Positions 36,355 through 45,317 of a stretch of 64,000 nt of DNA are shown here, piece after piece (position 1 is the first letter of the stretch; every line of letters starts with the position of its first letter). The notes beneath the pieces are model-generated. The model did not search any database, was not told the origin of the DNA, and worked only from the letters and a program-made list of their open reading frames with translations. Made by a program: the position numbers and the translations under genes. The DNA is from Ensifer sp. IC3342. GTDB taxonomy: Bacteria > Pseudomonadota > Alphaproteobacteria > Rhizobiales > Rhizobiaceae. Location of the stretch: contig NZ_JADYVE010000004.1 in NCBI RefSeq assembly GCF_020193655.1, positions 186,001 through 250,000 of the forward strand, read 5' to 3'.

Positions 36355-36395
36355 GTTGTTCTCCTCCCAGATTTCGTTTCGCACATGGACATGCA

Positions 36396-37814
36396 CTAGC
36401 TCGCCGTCATCGACGCCCAGTCCGGCTCGACGGACGAGCCAAGGCCGTCAGATCTCAAGGCAGTTCCAAAAGTGAGTTCGCCGCCCTTGATGGCGAGCCG
36501 CGCGCGGCCGGCCGCGCCTTCGTAAAGATCCGCATGGGCGGTGAGGTAAGACGCCTGCTCGCCCGCTGGCGCTTGCGCCATACCATCGACGTAATGGTGA
36601 CCGTTGCGTTCCACATGGCCGGCGCCGACGAGTGCCGCCAGAACGAGGTCCTGCTGGAGTGCCAGGCCCGATTGCGTCGTCAGGTCCTCCGCGGACATGA
36701 AATACCGGGACGAACCCGCCTCGCGGTTCCATTTCTCGACACGCGCACGGTTGAGCAGCGCCCGGTAGAAACCCTTGCAGGATTTCGACGAGATGCCGGC
36801 ATAGCCCAGGTCGCGGGCGCGCGGAAACGCGCCGATATCGCCGTCGGACTCGTCTATTTCCAAGGGAACCCGCTCGGCGACGGCAGCGACCGATTTCGAC
36901 AACGCCTCGGCGCGCGCAATCGGCTGTTCGAAGAAAAGTGTGGACCGACACAGCCTCGCGAGAAGCGGCTCCTTCTCGATACGGTCGAGAAGATCAGCGA
37001 CCGCATCGATGTTTTCGAACTGTTCGTTGCCGTCAAGCGTCACTTGATAGTCGTCGACCGTGCGATCGAGCACAGCGGCTATGGCCTGCAAACGTTCGGT
37101 GTCTTCGGCCGGGCGCCCGGAAACCTTGATCTTGAAATAGCGATGGCCATAAGCGGCAATCACCTCCTCGAGCGTCTGCGGCAAACCGTCCTTGAGCCGC
37201 TGCGCCGGCGCGAGCTCGGCGGCCGTCAGCGCATCGGCGAGCCCGATCGTATGGCGCACGGCGAGCCGCGGCGAAGGCTCCAGCCGTGAGAAAAAGTCTG
37301 TGAGATCGAAGCCCGCAAGATCCGGTGCGGTGGCGTTGGTGATGCCGAGCAGATCGTGCCGGACGGCCTCGGCCGCACTTGCGCCCTTCATCCGGCACAC
37401 GGCATCGATGATGGCACGATCGATGAGCGCCAGGCCGTATGAAGCCACCAGCGGCGGTAGATCCTCGCCCGCAGCCGTCCCGTGATGATCGGTCTCGGCG
37501 GCGGCATGCAGTCCGAAGGGCGTCGCCGCCCCCGTAGCCCGCAAGCCTTCGATCGCCAGATGCAGCGACGCGCGAAGCTGCGCGACGTTGTCATCCGGCG
37601 AAAGGGCCGCGTTCTTGTCGAACCATTTCGGCATCATCATCTCGGCGGACCAGCCAGTGGACTCATGGCCGCTTTCGTCCGCGATCCTTACCCGAACGAA
37701 GGCCTGCGGCGCGCTCGCGACGCGCGCCGCGCCGAATCGGAAGGGGAAGCGGAAGCCAACCTGCCGCTCGAAGATGTCCGCCTCTATGAGCCTGACGATG
37801 GGAGCCTCGTTCAT
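36396..37814 (-). CDS. Enolase-superfamily (mandelate racemase/muconate lactonising-like) protein
   Basis: 472 residues, about 90 longer than standard members. The barrel signatures are HRYFKIKVSGR (K-x-K acid/base), TLDGNEQFEN (first metal Asp), LFFEQPIA (second metal Glu) and LEIDESDGDIG (third metal Asp). The N-terminal cap has an unusually long form (residues 1-210). It starts MNEAPIVRLIEADIF 10 bases after the DUF993 gene. Probably dehydrates or epimerises a sugar acid, but I know of no characterised relative close enough to name a substrate. Confidence 0.8.
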   Translation of the reverse strand: MNEAPIVRLIEADIFERQVGFRFPFRFGAARVASAPQAFVRVRIADESGHESTGWSAEMMMPKWFDKNAALSPDDNVAQLRASLHLAIEGLRATGAATPFGLHAAAETDHHGTAAGEDLPPLVASYGLALIDRAIIDAVCRMKGASAAEAVRHDLLGITNATAPDLAGFDLTDFFSRLEPSPRLAVRHTIGLADALTAAELAPAQRLKDGLPQTLEEVIAAYGHRYFKIKVSGRPAEDTERLQAIAAVLDRTVDDYQVTLDGNEQFENIDAVADLLDRIEKEPLLARLCRSTLFFEQPIARAEALSKSVAAVAERVPLEIDESDGDIGAFPRARDLGYAGISSKSCKGFYRALLNRARVEKWNREAGSSRYFMSAEDLTTQSGLALQQDLVLAALVGAGHVERNGHHYVDGMAQAPAGEQASYLTAHADLYEGAAGRARLAIKGGELTFGTALRSDGLGSSVEPDWASMTAS

Positions 37815-37824
37815 GGCGGCGGCC

Positions 37825-38988
37825 TCAGTCGACGCCGTGGACGGCAAGGACGCGCCGCATGCGCGCGACCGCCAGTTCCGGATCGGCAAGGGCGCCCGCC
37901 CTGTCCGCCAGACGGAAGAGTTCGGCAAGATGAGCAAGCGAGCGCGCGCTCTGTTGCCCACCGATCATCACGAAATGATCCTGCAGGCCGTTGAGATAGG
38001 CGAGGAAGACGACGCCGGTCTTATAGAAGCGCGTTGGCGCCTTGAAGATATGGCGCGACAACGGCACGGTCGGCTCCAGCAATTCGAAGAATTCGCCGTT
38101 CCGCCCTTCGCCGAGCGCCTGGAGGGCCGCCGAGGCCACCGGCGCGATCGCATCGAAAATGCCGAGCAGTGCGTCCGAATATCCCTTCTCGTCGCCGGCA
38201 ATGAGTTCCGCGTAGTTGAAGTCGTCGCCGGTATACATGCGCACGCCCTTCGGCAGCCGGCGCCGCATCGCGATTTCCTTTTCCTTCGAGAGCAGCGATA
38301 TCTTGATGCCGTCGACCTTTTCGGCGTGCGCCTCGAGGACCGCAAGTGAGGTCTTCATCGCCTCCATGTGGTCGGCATTGCCCCAATAGCCTTCGAGCGC
38401 CGGGTCGAACATCTCGCCGAGCCAATGGATGATCACAGGCTCCTTCACCTGCGAAAGGATGCGGTCGTAGACGCGGATATAATCTTCCGGCCCTTGCGCC
38501 GCTGCCGCGAGCGCCCGGCTCGCCATCAGGATGATCCGCCCACCTTCGGCCTCGATCGCTTCGATCTGGCTCTCATAGGCCCTGAGAATATCTTCGATCG
38601 AGACATCGGGGCCGGGCGCCAGATGATCGGTGCCGGCGCCGCAGGCGATCAGCGCCCCGGAGCGCCCGCGCGCCTCGGCAAGCGCACGGCGGATGAGTTC
38701 GCGCGCTTCCGGCCAGCCGAGGCCCATGCCGCGCTGGGCCGTGTCCATCGCCTCGGCGACACCGAGACCGAGATCCCAGAGGCGGTGGCGAAAGGCGAGT
38801 GTCCGTTCCCAATCGATCGCCGGCGTCAGCCACGGCTCATTGTCGGCGAGCGTATCGGCGACGACGTGCGCGGCGGCGAAGGCAACCCTCGGGAAATCGG
38901 TCAGCGCACGTTTTTGCAACGGAACCGGCCGTCCGACCAACTCGTAACGCGTAAGCCTGCCTTCAAGGGGGAGATCAATGCTGGTCAT
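37825..38988 (-). CDS. DUF993, dihydrodipicolinate-synthase-like TIM barrel protein
   Basis: 387 residues. The family features are LIACGAGTDHLAPG, then VKEPVIIHWLGEMFDP and the lysine in VDGIKISLLSKEKE, which is placed like the Schiff-base lysine of class I aldolases (inference). The start lies 3 bases after the preceding oxidoreductase stop. DUF993 has no firmly known reaction; a retro-aldol or dehydration step on a keto-sugar acid is plausible in this operon. Confidence 0.85.
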   Translation of the reverse strand: MTSIDLPLEGRLTRYELVGRPVPLQKRALTDFPRVAFAAAHVVADTLADNEPWLTPAIDWERTLAFRHRLWDLGLGVAEAMDTAQRGMGLGWPEARELIRRALAEARGRSGALIACGAGTDHLAPGPDVSIEDILRAYESQIEAIEAEGGRIILMASRALAAAAQGPEDYIRVYDRILSQVKEPVIIHWLGEMFDPALEGYWGNADHMEAMKTSLAVLEAHAEKVDGIKISLLSKEKEIAMRRRLPKGVRMYTGDDFNYAELIAGDEKGYSDALLGIFDAIAPVASAALQALGEGRNGEFFELLEPTVPLSRHIFKAPTRFYKTGVVFLAYLNGLQDHFVMIGGQQSARSLAHLAELFRLADRAGALADPELAVARMRRVLAVHGVD

Positions 38989-38991
38989 CGC

Positions 38992-40140
38992 TCAAAACTC
39001 CAGTGCCGGTACATCGAGCCAGCGGCGCTCGGCCCAGGATTTCAGTCCGAGTTCCGCAAGCTGCACGCCCTTGGCGCCGGCCTCCAGACCGTAGGGCCAG
39101 GGGCCGTCCTCGGCGACATGGCGCAGGAACATTTCCCATTGCGCCTTGAAACCGTTGTCGAACACTTGCGTGTCCGGCACCTCGTCCCAGGTCTTGTAGA
39201 AATCGATGGTCTGCGGCTCATCCGGGTTCCAGACCGGCTTCGGCGTGTTGACGCGGTGCTGGGTCCAGCATTTCGTCAAGCCGGCGACGGCGGAACCGTG
39301 TGTGCCGTCGACCTGGAAGGTCACGAGATCGTCGCGGCGCACCCGCACGGTCCAGGAGGAATTGATCTGCGCGATGATGCCGCCATCGAGTTCGAAGGTT
39401 GCGTAGGCCGCATCGTCCGTATCGCAGTCATAGGTCCTGCCCTGCTCGTCGACGCGGCTTGGAATATGAGTGGCGCCGAGGCAGGAGACAGCGTGGACCT
39501 CGCCGAAGAGGTTGTCCAGCACGTAGCGCCAGTGGCAAAGCATATCGAGAATGATGCCGCCGCCGTCGCCCTTGCGGTAGTTCCACGATGGGCGCTGGGC
39601 AGGCACGCCCCAATCGCCTTCAAAGACCCAGTAGCCGAATTCGCCGCGCACCGAGAGGATCTTTCCGAAGAAGCCCGAGTCCCTGAGCAGCGCCAGCTTG
39701 CGCAGCCCGGGCAGGAACAGCTTGTCCTGCACGACGCCGTGCTTGAGGCCGGAGGCGCGCGCCTTGCGGGCAAGCTTAACGGCTATGCTGAGATCATCGG
39801 AAATCGGCTTCTCACAATAAACATGCTTGCCGGCATCGAGCGCCCTGCCGATGAGCTCGGCGCGCATCAGCGTCGTGCCGGCGTCGAAAAAGATCTGATC
39901 GTTGGGATCGGCCAGCGCCGCATCGAGATCGGTCGACCAGCGAGCGATGTTATGGCGCTTGGCCAGTTGCTCGATCTTGTCGCGGTTGCGGCCGACGATG
40001 ATCGGGTCGATCTCCAGCCGTTCACCGGACTTAAGCGTGATCCCACCCTGATCGCGAATGGCCAGTATCGAGCGCACCAAGTGCTGGTTGTAGCCCATGC
40101 GGCCGGTGACGCCGTGCAATATGATCCCCAAACGTGGCAT
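38992..40140 (-). CDS. Gfo/Idh/MocA family oxidoreductase, first gene of the TetR-controlled minus operon
   Basis: 382 residues. Unusual N-terminus MPRLGIILHGVTGRMGYNQH, in which the Rossmann glycines are G-V-T-G-R-M-G rather than GxGxxG. EKP motif in HVYCEKPISDD; the substrate domain has GGGIILDMLCHWRYVLD. The ATG at 40140 follows GGGAGGAGACC; the longer frame above it runs through the operator and is discounted. Probably NAD(P)-dependent sugar or inositol oxidation. Confidence 0.87.
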   Translation of the reverse strand: MPRLGIILHGVTGRMGYNQHLVRSILAIRDQGGITLKSGERLEIDPIIVGRNRDKIEQLAKRHNIARWSTDLDAALADPNDQIFFDAGTTLMRAELIGRALDAGKHVYCEKPISDDLSIAVKLARKARASGLKHGVVQDKLFLPGLRKLALLRDSGFFGKILSVRGEFGYWVFEGDWGVPAQRPSWNYRKGDGGGIILDMLCHWRYVLDNLFGEVHAVSCLGATHIPSRVDEQGRTYDCDTDDAAYATFELDGGIIAQINSSWTVRVRRDDLVTFQVDGTHGSAVAGLTKCWTQHRVNTPKPVWNPDEPQTIDFYKTWDEVPDTQVFDNGFKAQWEMFLRHVAEDGPWPYGLEAGAKGVQLAELGLKSWAERRWLDVPALEF

Positions 40141-40191
40141 GCGGTCTCCTCCCTGCCAGGCCTCACGGGAGCGGACCAGCCCTCCCAAGCC

Positions 40192-40209
40192 AGTAACTAA
40201 ACAGTTACT
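40192..40209 (-). promoter_or_regulatory. TetR operator 1 with promoter of the minus operon
   Basis: Perfect inverted repeat AGTAACT-AAAC-AGTTACT. On the minus strand a TTGACA (40233-40238) lies 23 bases upstream, so the operator covers the -10 to +1 area. The same arrangement with a related sequence is upstream of the plus operon at 41034-41079. Confidence 0.82.
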
Positions 40210-40262
40210 TTGTGGCAGAGAAAAAGCACGCCTGTCAACACAAAAAACGACATGTTGAAGAT

Positions 40263-40940
40263 TCAGCGCCTGATCGAAGCCAAAGTCACGTGAACGATGT
40301 GACGCTCCCAGCCCTCGAGATTGGGGCGTTCCGCGAGATCGCGGCCAAAGATCGTCGACAGCGTGTACTGGTTCGAGAGATAGAAATAACCGAGCGCCGC
40401 CATCGTCAGATAGAGGTGCAGTGGATCGACATCCTCCCGGAAGAGGCCCTTTGCCCTGCCCCGGTCCAGCAACTCGGAGAGCTTGCCCATGAGTTGCGAA
40501 TGCAGTTCCTTGAGCCGCGTCGACTGACGCAGCCAGCGGGCGCGATGAAGGTTCTCGGTACCGAGCAGACTCAGAAACTCCGGGTGCTCAAGGAAGTACC
40601 TCCATGTGAACATCGCCAGCTCGGCAATACCCTGCTCCGGTTCCAAGTCGCTGAGATTGATAGCTTTTTCTGCTGTCCTTATGCCGATATAGGCCTCCTC
40701 CAGGACCGCGAGGTAGAGCTGCTCCTTGTCGCCGAAGTAATGGTAGAGCATGCGCTTGTTGATACCGGCCCGCTCGGCTATGGCATCGACTCGCGCCCCG
40801 CCCATGCCGTTTTCCGCAAATTCCTTGGTGGCGGCCGCAAGGATAGATGCGCGCGTCCGTTCGGGATCGCGCTGCGCGGAGCGCTCAGCACGCTCGCCGT
40901 TTCCATTCGTTCCTCTCGCGCCCGCTTGCGCCTTCTCCAT
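40263..40940 (-). CDS. TetR/AcrR-family regulator
   Basis: 225 residues. The TetR helix-turn-helix is at about residues 28-75 (ILAAATKEFAENGMGGARVD, then RAGINKRMLYHYFGDKEQLY). The remaining all-helical domain is of the TetR_C type. The ATG at 40940 follows GGAGGTGAT; another ATG at 40976 is less likely. It stands between two operons that share an 18-bp operator, and is therefore the likely repressor of both. A palindrome AAAGTACTTT (40993-41002) near its own start might serve autoregulation. Confidence 0.92.
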   Translation of the reverse strand: MEKAQAGARGTNGNGERAERSAQRDPERTRASILAAATKEFAENGMGGARVDAIAERAGINKRMLYHYFGDKEQLYLAVLEEAYIGIRTAEKAINLSDLEPEQGIAELAMFTWRYFLEHPEFLSLLGTENLHRARWLRQSTRLKELHSQLMGKLSELLDRGRAKGLFREDVDPLHLYLTMAALGYFYLSNQYTLSTIFGRDLAERPNLEGWERHIVHVTLASIRR

Positions 40941-41033
40941 TACATCACCTCCGGCACCGCTTGCCTTTGGCGGCATTCGATGCGACCTCGTAAAAGTACT
41001 TTACAAGATAATGACAGCATTTCACACAACTGC

Positions 41034-41079
41034 TTGACACGATCTTTGCTTGTCCCTAGTTTGTAACCAATTAGTTATT
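41034..41079 (+). promoter_or_regulatory. Promoter and TetR operator 2 of the plus operon
   Basis: TTGACA (41034-41039), 17 bases, then TAGTTT (41057-41062). The operator TGTAACCAATTAGTTATT (41062-41079) overlaps the -10 and start; it matches operator 1 at 13 of 18 positions, with TAAC/GTTA arms at the same spacing. Confidence 0.78.
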
Positions 41080-41149
41080 TATTGCAAGAGGTCTCAACAA
41101 GACGATGACACGGAGCGTTGTGGAGGCGCTCCCGAGGGAGGAGGAACAA

Positions 41150-42436
41150 ATGACGCATCGCATCAGCAGACGCAGTGTGCTTACAGGAGGAGCAGCACTT
41201 CTTTCATATGCGGCTTTCGCGCCGCGCGCCTTTTCCGAGGAGGCGCGGTTGCGCCTGCTCTGGTGGGGATCGCAGACCCGGGCCGACCGCACCAGCAAGG
41301 TCAGCGAGCTTTTCAAGAAGGCGAATGCCGGGGTTTCCATCAACGGCGAATTCCTCGGCTGGAGTGACTACTGGCCGCGCCTGGCGACGCAGGTCGCAGG
41401 GGGCAACGCGCCCGACGTCATCCAGATGGATTACCGCTATATCGTTGAATATGCCCGGCGCGGGGCGCTCGCGCCGCTCGACAGCTATCTCGGCTCCGTG
41501 CTGGAGGTCGAGGATTTCGATCAGGTGCAGATCAAGGGCGGCAGCGTCGACGGCAAACTCTACGGCATCAGCCTCGGCGCCAATTCGACGGCGATGATGG
41601 TCAACACTGTCGCCTTCGAGGAAGCCGGCGTCGACCTGCCGACGCCATCGACCACCTGGGACGAGCTCGCCCGCATGGGTATCGAGATCACCAAGGCCGG
41701 CAAACGCAAGGGCTATTACGGTCTCTCCGACGGCAGCGGCGTCGAGCCGCTCCTCGAAAACTGGCTTCGCCAGCGCGGCAAGGCCCTCTTCACCGCGGAT
41801 GGCAAGATCGCCTATGACGCGAACGACGGGGCCGAATGGTTTGCCATGTGGCAGAAGATGCGCGATGACAAGGCCTGCGTGCCGGCGGACATTCAGGCAC
41901 TCGACCAGTTCAACATCGAGACGAGTCCCTTGTCGCTCGGAAAGGCGGCAACGTCCTATGCCCATTCCAACCAGCTCGTCGGCTATCAGGCGATCAACAA
42001 AGACAAGATCGTGCTGAGAAGCCATGCGTTGATCAGCAAGGATGCCAAGGGCGGCCACTACCGCAAACCGTCGATGTTCTTCTCGGTATCGGCCAAGAGC
42101 AGCGATCCGGAACTCTGCGCCAAATACGTCAACTTCTTCGTCAAGGATCCGGAAGCGGCCAAGATCCTCGGCGTCGAACGCGGCGTGCCGGAATCGGCCT
42201 CCGTGCGCGAGGCGCTCGCGCCGTCGCTCGATGACCTCGGGCGGGCAGCACTCGAATATGTCTCCGGGCTCGGAGCGCTCGCCGGCGACCTGCCGCCGCC
42301 GCCGCCCTCGGGCGCCGGCGAGGCGGAGCTGGCTCTGCGCAGTGTCGCCGAGCAGGTGGCGTTCGGGCAGCTCGACGCCAAGCAGGGCGGCGAGACGCTA
42401 GTGAACGAGATCACACAGATCCTGTCGCGAGGTTAA
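41150..42436 (+). CDS. Tat-exported extracellular sugar-binding protein of ABC transporter
   Basis: 428 residues. The N-terminus has a twin-arginine signal (SRRSVLTGGAALLSYAAF, cleavage near SEEA). The mature protein LRLLWWGSQTRADRT follows the type-1 sugar-binding fold, with GGNAPDVIQMDY and SYAHSNQLVGYQ. It is a paralogue of the protein encoded at 57876-59162, also 428 residues. First gene of an operon with two permeases, two oxidoreductases and an ATPase. Confidence 0.92.
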   Translation: MTHRISRRSVLTGGAALLSYAAFAPRAFSEEARLRLLWWGSQTRADRTSKVSELFKKANAGVSINGEFLGWSDYWPRLATQVAGGNAPDVIQMDYRYIVEYARRGALAPLDSYLGSVLEVEDFDQVQIKGGSVDGKLYGISLGANSTAMMVNTVAFEEAGVDLPTPSTTWDELARMGIEITKAGKRKGYYGLSDGSGVEPLLENWLRQRGKALFTADGKIAYDANDGAEWFAMWQKMRDDKACVPADIQALDQFNIETSPLSLGKAATSYAHSNQLVGYQAINKDKIVLRSHALISKDAKGGHYRKPSMFFSVSAKSSDPELCAKYVNFFVKDPEAAKILGVERGVPESASVREALAPSLDDLGRAALEYVSGLGALAGDLPPPPPSGAGEAELALRSVAEQVAFGQLDAKQGGETLVNEITQILSRG

Positions 42437-42440
42437 GGGG

Positions 42441-43397
42441 ATGGCGGCCGTGCAGGATACCGCTGTCGTCGTCGGTGCGGGCGCCAACGGGCGCCCCGCC
42501 GCACAGGGCCGATGGGCCTCCATCTGGGCGAAGCACGGAGCCGGTTACATGTTCCTGTTGCCGTGGCTCATCGGCTTCTTCGGCCTGACGCTCGGGCCTG
42601 CGGTTGCCTCGCTCTATCTCTCCTTCACGAGCTTCGACCTGATCCGCGCTCCGGAATGGGTCGGGACGGCCAACTACGTGCGCATCGCGACCGCCGATCC
42701 GAAATTCGCCGCCGCGATGCAGGTGACCTTCCTCTATGTCATGCTTTCGGTGCCGTTCAAGCTCACCTTCGCGCTGCTCGTCGCCATCCTTCTCGATCGC
42801 GGCGTCCGGGGACTCACCGTCTATCGCGCGATCTTCTATCTGCCTTCGCTGCTCGGCGGCAGCGTTGCGATCGCCGTGCTCTGGCGGCAGCTTTTTGCGG
42901 GCGACGGCCTCATCAATAGCCTGCTTGCCCAGTTCGGCATCGAGGGCCCGAGTTGGATCTCGCATCCGGACTATTCGATCTGGACGCTCGTCGTCTTGAG
43001 CGTCTGGCAATTCGGCTCGCCGATGATCATCTTCCTTGCCGGCCTTCGCCAGATTCCGACCGACATGTATGAGGCCGCAAGCCTCGACGGCGCGTCAAAG
43101 TTCCGGCAGTTCTGCAAGATCACACTGCCGCTGCTCACCCCGGTTATCTTCTTCAATGCGGTGGTTCAAACGATCGATGCCTTCAAGGCCTTCACCCCGG
43201 CCTTCATTATTTCCGGCGGCACCGGCGGACCGATCAACTCGACGCTCTTCTATACGCTCTATCTCTACCAGGAAGCCTTCGGCAATTTCCGCATGGGCTA
43301 TGCCTCGGCCTTGGCCTGGATCCTGGTGGTGATCATCGCGCTTTTCACCGCCTTTTCCTTCGTGACCTCTCGCTACTGGGTGCACTACGATGACTGA
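42441..43397 (+). CDS. Sugar ABC transporter permease, MalF/UgpA type
   Basis: 318 residues with six helices; first helix at about 35-58 (YMFLLPWLIGFFGLTLGPA) and EAA loop MYEAASLDGASKFRQF near residue 215. It starts 4 bases after the binding-protein stop and overlaps the next gene by 8 bases. Inner membrane. Confidence 0.94.
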   Translation: MAAVQDTAVVVGAGANGRPAAQGRWASIWAKHGAGYMFLLPWLIGFFGLTLGPAVASLYLSFTSFDLIRAPEWVGTANYVRIATADPKFAAAMQVTFLYVMLSVPFKLTFALLVAILLDRGVRGLTVYRAIFYLPSLLGGSVAIAVLWRQLFAGDGLINSLLAQFGIEGPSWISHPDYSIWTLVVLSVWQFGSPMIIFLAGLRQIPTDMYEAASLDGASKFRQFCKITLPLLTPVIFFNAVVQTIDAFKAFTPAFIISGGTGGPINSTLFYTLYLYQEAFGNFRMGYASALAWILVVIIALFTAFSFVTSRYWVHYDD

Positions 43398-44277
43398 CGC
43401 GACCATGAGCTCCGTAACCGCCCCGTCATCGGCACCGCTCGGCCGCCGCGGCCCATTGGGGTCGGTCCTTGTGCACGCCGGCCTGGTCGCCGCCTCGATC
43501 GCGATGCTCTACCCGCTCCTGTGGATGATTTCCGCGTCGGTGCGGCCGGAGGACGAGATCTTCGCCTCGACGTCGCTCTGGCCGTCGTCGATCGACTTCG
43601 CATCCTATTTGCGTGGCTGGTTCGGCCTCGACGTCAGTTTCGGCCGCTTCTTCTGGAATTCTCTCGTCGTGTCCGTGCTGACAGTGATCGGCAATGTCGT
43701 CGCCTGTTCGCTTGCGGCCTACGCCTTCGCGCGACTTCGCTTCGCAGGGCGCAATTTCTGGTTCGCGATCATGCTGGGGACGCTGATGATCCCCTATCAC
43801 GTGACGCTTATCCCCCAATATGTGCTCTTCCTCAATCTCGGCTGGGTGAATACCTTCCTGCCGCTCGTGGTGCCGAAATTCCTGGCCAGCGACGCCTTCT
43901 TCATCTTCCTGATGGTCCAGTTCTTCCGCGGCATCCCGCGCGAACTCGACGAGGCGGCGATGATGGACGGCTGCGGTCCGTGGCGCATCTACTGGAAGAT
44001 CATGCTGCCGCTTTCCCTGCCGGTGCTTGCGACGGCCGCGATCTTCTCCTTCATCTGGACCTGGGACGATTTCTTCGGACCGCTGATCTACCTGAACGAC
44101 ATGAATACCTACACGATCCAGCTCGGCCTCCGGACCTTCGTCGACTCGAGCAGCACATCCGACTGGGGCGGACTCTTCGCGATGTCGACGCTGTCGCTTG
44201 TGCCCGTGTTCTTCTTCTTCCTGTTCTTCCAGCGCCTTCTGATCGAAGGCATCGCCACCACCGGCATGAAGCGCTAA
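43390..44277 (+). CDS. Sugar ABC transporter permease, MalG/UgpE type
   Basis: 295 residues, six helices, EAA loop ELDEAAMMDGCGPWRIYW near residue 190 and a C-terminal end FFQRLLIEGIATTGMKR typical of the class. It overlaps the MalF-like gene by 8 nt. Confidence 0.94.
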   Translation: MTDATMSSVTAPSSAPLGRRGPLGSVLVHAGLVAASIAMLYPLLWMISASVRPEDEIFASTSLWPSSIDFASYLRGWFGLDVSFGRFFWNSLVVSVLTVIGNVVACSLAAYAFARLRFAGRNFWFAIMLGTLMIPYHVTLIPQYVLFLNLGWVNTFLPLVVPKFLASDAFFIFLMVQFFRGIPRELDEAAMMDGCGPWRIYWKIMLPLSLPVLATAAIFSFIWTWDDFFGPLIYLNDMNTYTIQLGLRTFVDSSSTSDWGGLFAMSTLSLVPVFFFFLFFQRLLIEGIATTGMKR

Positions 44278-44299
44278 TCGAAGGAGCTGGAGTTTACCC

Positions 44300-45316
44300 A
44301 TGGACGAATTGCGTTTTGCCGCGGTCGGGCTCAACCACAACCACATCTACGGCCAGGTCAATTGCCTTCTAAGAGCCGGCGCCCGCCTTGTCGGCTTCCA
44401 CGAACCGGACGATGTTTTGGCCGCGGAGTTCTCGACCACGTACAAGGATGTGCCGCGTATTGGGACACTCGACCGGATACTCGAAGACGAGAGCATCGGC
44501 CTCATCACATCGGCTTCCGTTTCTGCCGAGCGGGCGGAACTTGCGATTCGCGCCATGCGCCACGGCAAGGACGTGCTCGTCGACAAGCCGGGCATGACGA
44601 GCCTCGACCAGTTCGCCAAGGTGCGCCGCGTCCAGGCCGAAACGGGGCGCATTTTCTCGATCCTCTATTCCGAGCATTTCGAGAGCCCGGCGACCGTGAA
44701 AGCCGGTGAGCTGGTCGCCGCCGGCGCCATCGGCGAGGTCGTGCACATGGTCGGCCTCGGACCGCACCGGCTGCGCAAGGAAAGCCGCCCCGGCTGGTTC
44801 TTCCGCCGTTCGGAATATGGCGGCATCTTGACCGACATCGCGTCGCACCAGTGCGAGCAGTTCCTCTTCTTCGCGGGCGCCAGCGATGCCACCATTCTCT
44901 CGGCAAGTGTCGACAACCGGAGCGTTCCCGACAGCCCGGAACTGCAGGATACGGGGAACATCCATCTTTCGATGGGCCGGGCCACCGGCATGATCCATGT
45001 GAACTGGCTCACCCCGGACGGCATGCCGACCTGGGGCGACGGCCGGCTCTTCATCGTCGGCACGACCGGCACGATCGAGGTTCGCAAGACGGTGGACCTC
45101 GCCGGGCGCGCAGGGGGCAACCACCTGCTTCTTGCCGACCGCAACGGCGTCGAGCACATCGATTGCTCGGGCGTCGACCTTCCGTTCGGCCGACAGCTCC
45201 TCGCCGACATCCGCGACAGAACCGAAACCGCCATGCCGCAGGAACGCTGCTTCAAGGCCATGGAGCTTGCTCTTTCGGCGCAAGTGATCGCCGAACGTAA
45301 CCAGGAAAAGCACTGA
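44300..45316 (+). CDS. Gfo/Idh/MocA family oxidoreductase with DKP in place of EKP
   Basis: 338 residues. Start MDELRFAAVGLNHNHIYGQV after AAGGAGCTGGAG; the Rossmann turn is G-L-N-H-N-H, not GxGxxG. The usual EKP lysine motif reads DVLVDKPGMTS, and the substrate-domain His is in DIASHQCEQFLFF. The missing glycines and the DKP variant suggest an unusual subfamily that may still bind NAD(P) or may act differently. Lies between transporter subunits and a canonical paralogue. Confidence 0.87.
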   Translation: MDELRFAAVGLNHNHIYGQVNCLLRAGARLVGFHEPDDVLAAEFSTTYKDVPRIGTLDRILEDESIGLITSASVSAERAELAIRAMRHGKDVLVDKPGMTSLDQFAKVRRVQAETGRIFSILYSEHFESPATVKAGELVAAGAIGEVVHMVGLGPHRLRKESRPGWFFRRSEYGGILTDIASHQCEQFLFFAGASDATILSASVDNRSVPDSPELQDTGNIHLSMGRATGMIHVNWLTPDGMPTWGDGRLFIVGTTGTIEVRKTVDLAGRAGGNHLLLADRNGVEHIDCSGVDLPFGRQLLADIRDRTETAMPQERCFKAMELALSAQVIAERNQEKH

Positions 45317-45317
45317 T

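Noticed and set aside
38368-40200. A 610-codon plus-strand open frame
   Set aside because: Antisense shadow of the DUF993 and Gfo/Idh/MocA genes, which have clear motifs and ribosome binding sites.
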